Source: Flavobacteriales bacterium
GTDB taxonomy: Bacteria; Bacteroidota; Bacteroidia; Flavobacteriales_D; Crocinitomicaceae
DNA length: 64,000 nucleotides
Assembly: GCA_947454525.1 (NCBI GenBank)
Contig: CANGJM010000015.1
Location: 1-64,000 of the forward strand
Direction of reading: 5' to 3'
Below, piece by piece: positions 45,835 through 53,887 of this stretch. A program made the position numbers and the translations under genes. Below the pieces are notes generated by a model. The model worked only from the letters and a program-made list of their open reading frames with translations, was not told where the DNA came from and made no database searches. Position 1 is the stretch's first letter. Each line of letters starts with the position of its first letter.

Positions 45835-48800
45835 ATGAAGCGCTCAAAATATCCGGAATACAAAGGATTAAATTTGCCCAATGTGGCTCAATCGGTTTTA
45901 GAAAAATGGCAAAATGATTCCATTTTCAAAAAATCTATTTCCACAAGAGAGGGGAATGATTCCTATGTGTTCTTTGAAGGACCACCTTCGGCGAATGGCT
46001 TGCCGGGAATTCACCACGTGATGGGACGAGCGATAAAAGATATTTTCTGTCGCTATCAAACCTTGAAAGGAAAACAAGTCAAACGTAAAGCTGGTTGGGA
46101 TACCCACGGTTTACCGGTTGAACTTGGCGTGGAAAAAGAACTTGGAATTACCAAAGAAGACATCGGAACGAAAATCAGTATCGATGAGTATAATGATGCC
46201 TGTCGAAAAGCAGTCATGCGTTACACCGATATCTGGAATGACCTCACCGTGAAAATGGGGTATTGGGTGGACATGGAAAATCCATACATCACCTACGAAC
46301 CAAAATACATGGAATCCGTTTGGTGGTTGTTGTCTCAATTGTACCAGAAAAATTTGATTTACAAAGGATACACCATCCAACCATACTCACCAAAAGCGGG
46401 AACCGGACTTTCTTCACACGAATTGAATCAACCTGGTTGCTACAAGGATGTGAAAGACACGACAGTAGTTGCCATGTTCAAGGCGAACAATCCTGCAACG
46501 ATTGCAGCTACTTTTCAGGTAAGCGATGAGCTAAGTGCACATACGAAGGACATTCATTTTCTAGCTTGGACCACAACTCCGTGGACACTTCCTTCGAACA
46601 CAGCTTTGACGGTTGGACCAAACATTGAATACGCATTAGTTGCGACGTATAATCAATACACCTACGAACCGATTACCGTTATTCTCGCAAAGAATTTAAT
46701 TGGATATCAGTTCAGTAAAGGATTTGAAGCGAAAGAGTCTATCGCAGATTTATCCAGCTACGAAGCCGGAGCAAAAGTGATTCCTTTCGTTGTTTTAGGA
46801 AGCTGTCATGGTAAAGATTTGCTTGGAACTACCTATGAGCAATTATTGCCTTATGCGTTGCCAGCGGAACATCCTGAAAAAGCATTTGTGGTGATTCCAG
46901 GTGATTTCGTGACGACGGAAGATGGAACAGGAATCGTTCACACGGCGCCAACCTTTGGTGCGGATGATGCGAAAGTTGCAGCGGATGCAGGAGTTCCTGC
47001 GATGCTGGTAGCTGACGACCGAGGGAATTTAGTTCCATTAGTGGACCTTCAAGGACGTTTTCGTCCGGAGTTGGGTGAATTCGCCGGAATGTACGTGAAA
47101 AACGAATATTACAACGAAGGTGAAGAGCCAGAACGTTCAGCAGATGTGCAAATTGCCATCAAACTAAAAGAAGAAAACAAGGCTTTTAAAGTCGAAAAAT
47201 ACGAGCACAATTATCCACATTGTTGGAGAACAGATAAACCAGTATTGTATTATCCACTCGATTCATGGTTCATTCGTGTGACGGATAAAAAAGACCGCAT
47301 GGTGGAGTTGAACAATACCATCCAATGGAAGCCGGAATCTACCGGAACTGGTCGCTTCGGAAAATGGCTGGAGAATGCAAATGATTGGAATTTGTCGCGC
47401 TCTAGGTATTGGGGAATTCCCATTCCAATTTGGTCAACAGAAGAAGGAGATGAGCGTATTTGCATCGAATCTGTGGAGCAATTGAAGGCGGAATGTGAAA
47501 AGTCTATTGCGGCTGGATTCATGCAGTCAAATCCTTTTGCTGATTTTGAAACGGGAAATATGTCCGCCGAAAATTATGCGCAAATTGATTTACACAAACA
47601 CAAAGTAGATGCAGTGGTTCTTGTTTCTCCATCTGGAAAAGCAATGAAACGCGAAGCGGATCTCATCGACGTGTGGTTCGACTCCGGTTCGATGCCGTAT
47701 GCACAATGGCATTATCCGTTTGAAAACAAAGAACTCATCGAGAATCGCACTGGATATCCAGCAGATTTCATTGCAGAGGGAGTGGATCAAACACGCGGTT
47801 GGTTCTATACCTTGCATGCGATTTCTACCATGGTATTTGATTCAGTTGCGTACAAAAATGTGGTTTCCAATGGTTTAGTATTGGACAAAAACGGACAGAA
47901 AATGTCCAAACGTTTAGGAAATGGTATTGACCCATTCAGCACCTTGGAGAAATATGGTCCAGATGCGACACGTTGGTACATGATTACCAATGCACAACCG
48001 TGGGACAACTTGAAATTCGACCTAGAAGGAATTAACGAAGTTCAACGTAAATTCTTTGGAACACTTTACAACACCTATTCTTTCTTTGCATTGTATGCGA
48101 ATTTGGATGAATTTGATTACTCCGCCGCGGATATCGTATTGGAAAATCGTCCAGAAATTGATCGATGGGTGCTATCAAAACTACATTCCTTAATTGCGGA
48201 TGTGGACGCAGCGTACAACGAATACGAGCCAACAAAAGCTGGTCGCGCCATTCAGGACTTTGTGACCGAACAATTGTCCAATTGGTACGTTCGCTTGTGT
48301 CGTCGCCGTTTTTGGAAAAATGACGATCCGAGTGATAAATTGGCAGCGTATCAAACCTTGTACACGTGTTTGGAAACTGTTTCCATCCTTGCGTCACCAA
48401 TTGCTCCCTTCTTTATGGATCAGTTGTTCCAAGATTTGAATGAGGTTTCAGGAAAACACCAGGAGGAATCAGTGCATTTAGCGCTGTTCCCGAAAGTGAA
48501 TCAACACTTCATCGACAAGTCTTTAGAAAGTCAAATGGAATTGGCACAAAAGTCTTGCTCACTCGTACTTGGCTTACGTAAAAAACACATGTTACGTGTG
48601 CGTCAGCCATTGCAAAAAATCATGATTCCTGTGTTGAATCAGGAAGTAGCGGAACATTTAATGCATGTCAAAGACCTCATTCTTTCCGAAGTGAATGTGA
48701 AAGAACTGGAATTATTGACGGATGGCGCAGGAATGCTTGTCAAAAGCATCAAACCAAATTTCAAAACCATCGGTCCAAAATATGGCAAGCAAATGAAAGC

Positions 48801-49263
48801 CATCGCCGGACTTGTTGCAGGCTTCACCCAAGAGGATATCGCTTCCGTTGAATCTAATTCAGGCTGGAATGGTGAAATAGAAGGAACATCCATCCAATTG
48901 GATATGGCAGATTTTGAAATCAATGCGCAAGACATTCCAGGTTGGTTAGTGGCAAGCGAAGGTGGAATCACCGTGGCATTAGACATTACCTTAAGTCCAG
49001 AATTAAAAGCGGAAGGCCTTGCACGTGAAGTAGTGAACCGTATTCAAAATATGCGAAAAGATTCAGGATTTGAAGTAACAGACCGCATTGCGGTTCAAAT
49101 TCAAACCACGGATATCATCACCGAAGCAATCAAACAATTTGAACAGTATATTTGTACGGAAGTCCTAGCGAATAGCATACAATTTACTACGCTAGCGGAA
49201 GGACAACAAGAAGCAATTGAAGCGGAAGGAGACACCGTTTTTAACATAACTAAATCAAACTAA
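45835..49263 (+). CDS. ileS: Isoleucine--tRNA ligase, long type-2 (IleRS2-like)
   Basis: 1142 residues, longer than the about 940 of IleRS1 and like the eukaryote/type-2 form. Class I synthetase with HIGH-equivalent region PSANGLPGIHHVMGRA (GIHH at residues 58-61), an editing (CP1) domain (about 190-430; WTTTPWTLPSNT and the later DGTGIVHTAPTFGADD), and KMSKR at 689-693. The C-terminus ends FNITKSN with no CxxC zinc site, again as in type 2. Type-2 enzymes are typically mupirocin-tolerant; the GxHH form of the motif has been reported in hyper-resistant IleRS2. Three bp before the biotin carrier gene. Confidence 0.95.
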   Translation: MKRSKYPEYKGLNLPNVAQSVLEKWQNDSIFKKSISTREGNDSYVFFEGPPSANGLPGIHHVMGRAIKDIFCRYQTLKGKQVKRKAGWDTHGLPVELGVEKELGITKEDIGTKISIDEYNDACRKAVMRYTDIWNDLTVKMGYWVDMENPYITYEPKYMESVWWLLSQLYQKNLIYKGYTIQPYSPKAGTGLSSHELNQPGCYKDVKDTTVVAMFKANNPATIAATFQVSDELSAHTKDIHFLAWTTTPWTLPSNTALTVGPNIEYALVATYNQYTYEPITVILAKNLIGYQFSKGFEAKESIADLSSYEAGAKVIPFVVLGSCHGKDLLGTTYEQLLPYALPAEHPEKAFVVIPGDFVTTEDGTGIVHTAPTFGADDAKVAADAGVPAMLVADDRGNLVPLVDLQGRFRPELGEFAGMYVKNEYYNEGEEPERSADVQIAIKLKEENKAFKVEKYEHNYPHCWRTDKPVLYYPLDSWFIRVTDKKDRMVELNNTIQWKPESTGTGRFGKWLENANDWNLSRSRYWGIPIPIWSTEEGDERICIESVEQLKAECEKSIAAGFMQSNPFADFETGNMSAENYAQIDLHKHKVDAVVLVSPSGKAMKREADLIDVWFDSGSMPYAQWHYPFENKELIENRTGYPADFIAEGVDQTRGWFYTLHAISTMVFDSVAYKNVVSNGLVLDKNGQKMSKRLGNGIDPFSTLEKYGPDATRWYMITNAQPWDNLKFDLEGINEVQRKFFGTLYNTYSFFALYANLDEFDYSAADIVLENRPEIDRWVLSKLHSLIADVDAAYNEYEPTKAGRAIQDFVTEQLSNWYVRLCRRRFWKNDDPSDKLAAYQTLYTCLETVSILASPIAPFFMDQLFQDLNEVSGKHQEESVHLALFPKVNQHFIDKSLESQMELAQKSCSLVLGLRKKHMLRVRQPLQKIMIPVLNQEVAEHLMHVKDLILSEVNVKELELLTDGAGMLVKSIKPNFKTIGPKYGKQMKAIAGLVAGFTQEDIASVESNSGWNGEIEGTSIQLDMADFEINAQDIPGWLVASEGGITVALDITLSPELKAEGLAREVVNRIQNMRKDSGFEVTDRIAVQIQTTDIITEAIKQFEQYICTEVLANSIQFTTLAEGQQEAIEAEGDTVFNITKSN

Positions 49264-49266
49264 GCC

Positions 49267-49728
49267 ATGAATAATTGGATTTTTGACGGAAAAGATATGC
49301 CAACTGCCGGTGGGGCAGCAATTACTTGGCACGACCATCGATTTTTTGACATCACACATAATGGTGTGGTTTTTCATGGTGAGATTGTTCAAGATCAATC
49401 CGAAAACCGTGAACTAACGATAAAAATAAATCACCGCGTGTTTCAGGTGAAACGCAAAGGAGAATTGGATGAAATCATCGCTTCTTTGGGCTTCGATAAG
49501 CCAAAAATTCGCAAGTTGAAAGAGTTAGCGGCACCGATGCCTGGACGCGTTACAAGCATTCACATTGAATTGGGTCAAGCGATTCAACCGGGAGATCCAA
49601 TCTTATCTCTGGAGGCCATGAAGATGGAAAATGTGCTCAAAGCAGAAGGAATTGGCATTGTAAGTGCCATCAATATTCAACAAGGAGATGTGGTCGAAAA
49701 AGGATCCGTTTTGGTTTCCTTCGAATAA
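49267..49728 (+). CDS. Biotin carboxyl carrier protein (acyl-CoA carboxylase)
   Basis: 153 residues. The C-terminal biotinyl domain (about 85-153) has the attachment motif EAMKMEN with Lys119; the N-terminal half is a BCCP/PCC-A-type linker domain (about 1-80; WHDHRFFDITHNGVVFHGEI). Such stand-alone carriers in Bacteroidetes serve propionyl- or acetyl-CoA carboxylases. The likely carboxyltransferase is encoded at 61648-63189, and no biotin carboxylase gene is in the window. Its stop is 1 bp from the convergent DUF2141 gene. Probably cotranscribed with ileS. Confidence 0.85.
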   Translation: MNNWIFDGKDMPTAGGAAITWHDHRFFDITHNGVVFHGEIVQDQSENRELTIKINHRVFQVKRKGELDEIIASLGFDKPKIRKLKELAAPMPGRVTSIHIELGQAIQPGDPILSLEAMKMENVLKAEGIGIVSAINIQQGDVVEKGSVLVSFE

Positions 49729-49729
49729 G

Positions 49730-50152
49730 TTATTTAATCCAAATTTCGATCGATTTGTTTTCTTTCAAATCAATCTTGGCTTCTTCAAAACTAGGAGCAG
49801 AGAACGTTCCTCGTGCATTTCTGGAAAATCCATAAGCTTCTGTTGGCGCACCAAACATGTTCTTATCCATGATGCCATTTTCATTTTCATCGTGAAAAAT
49901 AGCTACGGCGTATTGCCCATCCGCGAGGTTCTCAAAAGTATATTTTGTACTCGGTTTCTTCGTGTCAATAAAGACTCCTTTGAATTGTTTTCCCTTGATC
50001 GGAAAGGAATCAATCTTACGAAACAACCCGAAAGAAATTTTCCCTTTTGAATTCTGAATATTCGTAACGGTAACAGTTAAATTGCTTTTGGAATCCATGT
50101 TCCATTGGAAGGAAGTGAACAAACAGAAAAGAAGAATGGGGATCAGTTTCAT
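49730..50152 (-). CDS. DUF2141 family secreted protein
   Basis: 140 residues from ATG 50152 (MKLIPILLFCLFTSFQ signal peptide); a longer frame to 50221 would run through the galE promoter region. The domain shows LTVTVTNIQNSKGKISFGLF, YAVAIFHDENENGIMDKN and FGAPTEAYGFSRNA, all typical of DUF2141. Function unknown; secreted to the periplasm or surface. Confidence 0.85.
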   Translation of the reverse strand: MKLIPILLFCLFTSFQWNMDSKSNLTVTVTNIQNSKGKISFGLFRKIDSFPIKGKQFKGVFIDTKKPSTKYTFENLADGQYAVAIFHDENENGIMDKNMFGAPTEAYGFSRNARGTFSAPSFEEAKIDLKENKSIEIWIK

Positions 50153-50163
50153 TGTTTCGTTAA

Positions 50164-50171
50164 CAAGGATA
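50164..50171 (-). promoter_or_regulatory. Candidate -7 box for the DUF2141 gene
   Basis: Minus-strand TATCCTTG (one mismatch from TAnnTTTG) ends 11 nt before ATG 50152. Confidence 0.35.
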
Positions 50172-50224
50172 AGGAAAAATTGTTCGTTTCCTTGGTGAAA
50201 TGCTATTTTCCACAAAATCATGGC

Positions 50225-50232
50225 TAACTTTG
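50225..50232 (+). promoter_or_regulatory. -7 box for galE
   Basis: TAACTTTG, a perfect TAnnTTTG match, ends 5 nt before ATG 50238. An ATG at 50220 that would extend galE by six codons precedes the box and so cannot be in a transcript from this promoter. Confidence 0.55.
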
Positions 50233-50237
50233 TTCGT

Positions 50238-51263
50238 ATGAGTAAACATGTTTTAGTTACAGGTGGCGCAGGTTATATTGGCTCCCATACGGTTGTCGCT
50301 TTGGTGGAAAAAGGATATACACCGATTATCGTTGATGATTTTCGAAATGCTACCGAAGTAGCTTTAAATGGTTTGACGGAAATTTTGGGTTTTCAACCGA
50401 CGATTCATCGCGTAGACGTTTGTCAAATAGATGAAATGCGAGCAATATTCAATGAATATTCCTTTCATGGCATCATTCACTTTGCCGCATACAAGGCCGT
50501 TGGAGAATCAGTTGAGAAACCATTGCAGTATTATCAAAACAACCTTGTTGGACTTTTAAACATGCTTTCCTTGATGGAAGAATTCAAGGTGCTCAATTTC
50601 GTTTTTTCTTCTTCTTGTACCGTTTATGGTGAGCCTAAAGAAACCAAAGAAGTTCACGAGGAAACACCAAAAAGTTTACCTGAATCTCCATACGGTTATA
50701 CCAAATGGATTGGTGAACAAATCATCCTAGACTTTTTTAAATCGGCACCGGATTTTCACTTGATGAATCTTCGTTACTTTAATCCAGTTGGTGCACATCC
50801 CACTGCGAAAATCGGTGAATTCCCACTGGGAAAACCAAATAATTTATTGCCATTTGTGACGCAAACGGCTATCGGAAAACAAGCGTGTTTGACGGTTTTT
50901 GGCGATGACTATCCAACGCGTGATGGTTCTTGTGTAAGAGACTATATTCACGTGATGGATTTAGCCGAAGCGCATGTCCAAGCGATACAATTTTTAGAAA
51001 AACAAGAGAAAGGCTGTTTAGAAGCGGTGAACATCGGAACCGGAACCGGAACAACCGTTTTGGAGGTCATTCATGTCTTTGAGAAAGTCAGTAATCAACA
51101 ATTAAATTACCAGATTGGTCCACGAAGAGCCGGGGATGTGATTGAAATATACGCCAACGCAACAAAATCCCAAGAGCTCCTGAATTGGAAGGCAAAACGC
51201 AGCATTGAAGATGCTGTTCGCGATGCTTGGAATTGGGAATTGGCCTTAAATGAACTAAAGTAG
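50238..51263 (+). CDS. galE: UDP-glucose 4-epimerase
   Basis: 341 residues from ATG 50238 (MSKHVLVTGGAGYIGSHT), the start dictated by the promoter box. NAD-binding GGAGYIG, catalytic SSSCTVYGEP, and YxxxK in YGYTKW are present, as is the C-terminal GTGTTVLEVI. It interconverts UDP-glucose and UDP-galactose (possibly the N-acetyl forms) for envelope glycans. Two bases separate the stop from the tatD ATG. Confidence 0.93.
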   Translation: MSKHVLVTGGAGYIGSHTVVALVEKGYTPIIVDDFRNATEVALNGLTEILGFQPTIHRVDVCQIDEMRAIFNEYSFHGIIHFAAYKAVGESVEKPLQYYQNNLVGLLNMLSLMEEFKVLNFVFSSSCTVYGEPKETKEVHEETPKSLPESPYGYTKWIGEQIILDFFKSAPDFHLMNLRYFNPVGAHPTAKIGEFPLGKPNNLLPFVTQTAIGKQACLTVFGDDYPTRDGSCVRDYIHVMDLAEAHVQAIQFLEKQEKGCLEAVNIGTGTGTTVLEVIHVFEKVSNQQLNYQIGPRRAGDVIEIYANATKSQELLNWKAKRSIEDAVRDAWNWELALNELK

Positions 51264-51264
51264 C

Positions 51265-52068
51265 ATGTCCTTTTTAATTGATACACACGCGCATTTGTAC
51301 GCAGAAGAATTTGACGAAGATCAAATGGAAATGCTGCAAAGGGCAAAAAACGCAGGAGTTCAAGCCATGTTATTGCCAAACATCGATAGTAGTTCGATTG
51401 GACCCATGGAAAAATTGGCCGCGCTCGATCCTTCCTGTATTCAAATGATGGGCTTACATCCCACATATGTGAAGGAAAACTGGAGGGAAGAATTGAAGAT
51501 CATCGAGGATAAATTATTCGCTGATCCAAGTCACTATTGTGCAGTTGGGGAAATCGGCATGGACCTATATTGGGATAAAACGTTTATCGAAGAACAAAAG
51601 GAAGTTTTTCGTACACAACTACGTTGGGCAAAAGAATTGAAACTGCCCATTGCTATTCATGTGCGCAAAGCATTTGACGAATTGTTCGAAATCATGGACC
51701 AAGAATGGACTCCAGAGCTAAAAGGCGTATTTCATTGCTACACCGGAAGTATCGAACAAGTCAAAAAAATAGTGAAATACGAGCAATTCTATTTTGGAAT
51801 TGGCGGCGTACTTACCTATAAAAATGCTGGACTTCAAGAAGTCCTTCCACACATTCCATTAAATCGTCTAGTTCTAGAAACGGATGCACCTTACCTAAGT
51901 CCTGTTCCTTACCGTGGGAAACGGAATGAATCGGGATATGTATCCGAAGTAGCTGGTAAAATCGTAGATATTTTAGGTATTTCTATGGATGAGGTGAAAG
52001 AAATCACTAGTCAAAATGCGATTGAATTGTTTCAATTACACAAATTCATACAGTTAAACCATGACTAA
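51265..52068 (+). CDS. TatD family metal-dependent hydrolase (putative DNase)
   Basis: 267 residues. Metal-binding signatures in order: DTHAHL, VGEIGMDLYWD, AIHVRKAF, FHCYTG and LETDAPYLSPVPYRGKRNE, as in TatD/YcfH proteins. The family hydrolyses phosphodiester bonds, probably as 3'-5' nuclease. It starts one base after galE and overlaps the asparaginase gene by 8 bp, giving a tight galE-tatD-ansA run. Confidence 0.92.
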   Translation: MSFLIDTHAHLYAEEFDEDQMEMLQRAKNAGVQAMLLPNIDSSSIGPMEKLAALDPSCIQMMGLHPTYVKENWREELKIIEDKLFADPSHYCAVGEIGMDLYWDKTFIEEQKEVFRTQLRWAKELKLPIAIHVRKAFDELFEIMDQEWTPELKGVFHCYTGSIEQVKKIVKYEQFYFGIGGVLTYKNAGLQEVLPHIPLNRLVLETDAPYLSPVPYRGKRNESGYVSEVAGKIVDILGISMDEVKEITSQNAIELFQLHKFIQLNHD

Positions 52069-53074
52069 AATTCTCCTCATATACACGGGCGGAACCATTG
52101 GGATGATTAAAAATCCCCAAACAGGTGAATTGGAAAGTTTCAATTTTAAACACATCCACGACCACGTCCCTGAATTAAGTCGCTTAAACGTGGAAATTGA
52201 AAGCATCAGTTTTGAAGAGCCCATCGATTCGTCAGAAATGAACTTGCAACATTGGACACAAATGGCGGAAGTAGTCGAACAAAATGATGTACATTATGAT
52301 GGATTTGTGATTTTACACGGATCGGACACAATGGCCTTTTCGGCTTCGGCCTTGAGTTTCATGTTACAAGGATTAAGGAAACCGGTTGTTTTTACGGGTT
52401 CACAATTACCCATTGGAACAATCAGAACAGATGGTAAGGAAAACCTCATTACTGCCATCGAAATAGCTGGAATGAAGGATGAAAATGGCGCAGCGATTCT
52501 TCAAGAGGTTGCCGTTTATTTTGAATACTCCCTCTATCGTGGAAATCGAAGCAGCAAGATTTCAGCAAACCAATTTGAAGCGTTTCAGTCACCGAATTAT
52601 CCGGAATTAGCCAAAGCCGGCGTACAAATAGAATGGCAAAAGGACCGTCTTTTCAGAACCGATTTAGCTGAATTTACGGTGTTTACCGCATTGAAAAATA
52701 ATGTCGCTTTGATTCGTTTATTCCCCGGAATGAATTTCGAATTCTATCGTGCTATATTCTCTGATCAAGACGTTCAAGCGATTGTTTTGGAAACCTACGG
52801 TTCTGGAAATGCGCCTTCCGATGTTCTCTTTCAAGAATTAGTCACATCGTTTATCCAACGAGGAGGAATCGTATTGAATATTACCCAATGTGGATCTGGT
52901 GCCGTGCAACAAGGTGCGTATCAGACCAGTTCCTTTTTTGAACGAATTGGGGTGATCAGTGGTCGAAACTTGACCAGTGAAGCGGCGCTCACAAAAATCA
53001 TGTACTTGCTAGGCAAAGGACATTCAGACATTCGAGAAAAATTGCAGGAATCGTTGGTTGGTGAAATGGACTAA
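52061..53074 (+). CDS. ansA: Type I (cytoplasmic) L-asparaginase
   Basis: 337 residues without a signal peptide. First catalytic threonine in YTGGTIGMI, second in the LHGSDTMAFSASALSFML motif with the Asp/Ser substrate contacts, typical of AnsA. It hydrolyses asparagine to aspartate and ammonia. Overlaps tatD by 8 bp and, tail-to-tail, ftsE by 4 bp. Confidence 0.92.
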   Translation: MTKILLIYTGGTIGMIKNPQTGELESFNFKHIHDHVPELSRLNVEIESISFEEPIDSSEMNLQHWTQMAEVVEQNDVHYDGFVILHGSDTMAFSASALSFMLQGLRKPVVFTGSQLPIGTIRTDGKENLITAIEIAGMKDENGAAILQEVAVYFEYSLYRGNRSSKISANQFEAFQSPNYPELAKAGVQIEWQKDRLFRTDLAEFTVFTALKNNVALIRLFPGMNFEFYRAIFSDQDVQAIVLETYGSGNAPSDVLFQELVTSFIQRGGIVLNITQCGSGAVQQGAYQTSSFFERIGVISGRNLTSEAALTKIMYLLGKGHSDIREKLQESLVGEMD

Positions 53075-53748
53075 AGTTTTTTCACCTCAATTATTTCTCC
53101 TTCTTCTACTTTAATGATTCTTCCCGGGAATTTCTCCACCATATTCATGTCGTGTGTTGCCATGAGGATGGCCGTTTTTTCTTCCTTCGCAACAGCAATC
53201 AGTAAGTGCATGATCTCTTCAGATGTTTCTGGATCTAAATTTCCCGTTGGCTCATCAGCAAGAATTAGCGAAGGCTGATTTAGCAAAGCTCTCGCAATGG
53301 AGACGCGTTGCTGTTCTCCACCAGATAATGTATGTGGGAAACTGTTCGCCTTTTGTTCAATTCCCACTAACTGTAAACAACTAAGTGCTCGCTTGTGAAT
53401 GAGTTCTTTGTCCTTCCATCCCGTTGCTCCCAAAACAAACGCTAAGTTGTCAATGACAGTGCGGTCCGGCAACAATTGAAAATCTTGAAAAACGATTCCA
53501 ATTTTTCTTCTTAAAAAAGGAATTTCTTTTTTGGTAATGCGTTTTAGGTTGTACTCAGAAACATGTCCCTCTCCCTCCACAAGTGGCAGTTCTCCATAGA
53601 GCGTTTTCAACAAACTACTTTTTCCGCTTCCTGTTTTTCCAATCAAATAGGCGAATTCTGTTTCTTCCAAATCGAACCATACGTTCTTGAGGATCAGCTT
53701 ATCTTGCTGATAAATTTGGGCATTTGCGAGGGTGATTACTTTTGACAC
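53071..53748 (-). CDS. ftsE: FtsE-like ABC transporter ATP-binding protein
   Basis: 225 residues. Walker A GKTGSGKS (37-44), signature LSGGEQQR, Walker B ILADEPTGNLD and H-loop MATHDMNM; FQDFQLLPDRTVIDNLAF is FtsE-like. The start codon is GTG at 53748 with no nearby alternative ATG. FtsE with membrane partner FtsX controls peptidoglycan hydrolases at division; no ftsX is adjacent here. The gene is divergent from the TPR protein gene at 53888. Confidence 0.85.
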   Translation of the reverse strand: MSKVITLANAQIYQQDKLILKNVWFDLEETEFAYLIGKTGSGKSSLLKTLYGELPLVEGEGHVSEYNLKRITKKEIPFLRRKIGIVFQDFQLLPDRTVIDNLAFVLGATGWKDKELIHKRALSCLQLVGIEQKANSFPHTLSGGEQQRVSIARALLNQPSLILADEPTGNLDPETSEEIMHLLIAVAKEEKTAILMATHDMNMVEKFPGRIIKVEEGEIIEVKKL

Positions 53749-53873
53749 GGTCTTAACTTTGAAACAAAAGTGCTCATTTTGTTGTAACCATTCATTTCCT
53801 CCTCCGATAATATCTTAACACTTTCAGGTTTAAAACTTTTGAAAGTCTCCTCATTCCCACAGCTGGCCAATTG

Positions 53874-53881
53874 TAATTTTA
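53874..53881 (+). promoter_or_regulatory. Candidate -7 box for the TPR protein gene
   Basis: TAATTTTA (one mismatch) ends 6 nt before ATG 53888. A perfect TAACTTTG at 53754-53761 lies further upstream, over 120 bp from the start. Confidence 0.35.
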
Positions 53882-53887
53882 CATACT

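Noticed and set aside
53820..53846. Inverted repeat ACTTTCA...TGAAAGT upstream of the TPR gene
   Set aside because: AT-rich 7-bp stem with a 13-nt loop; could occur by chance and no regulator can be tied to it.
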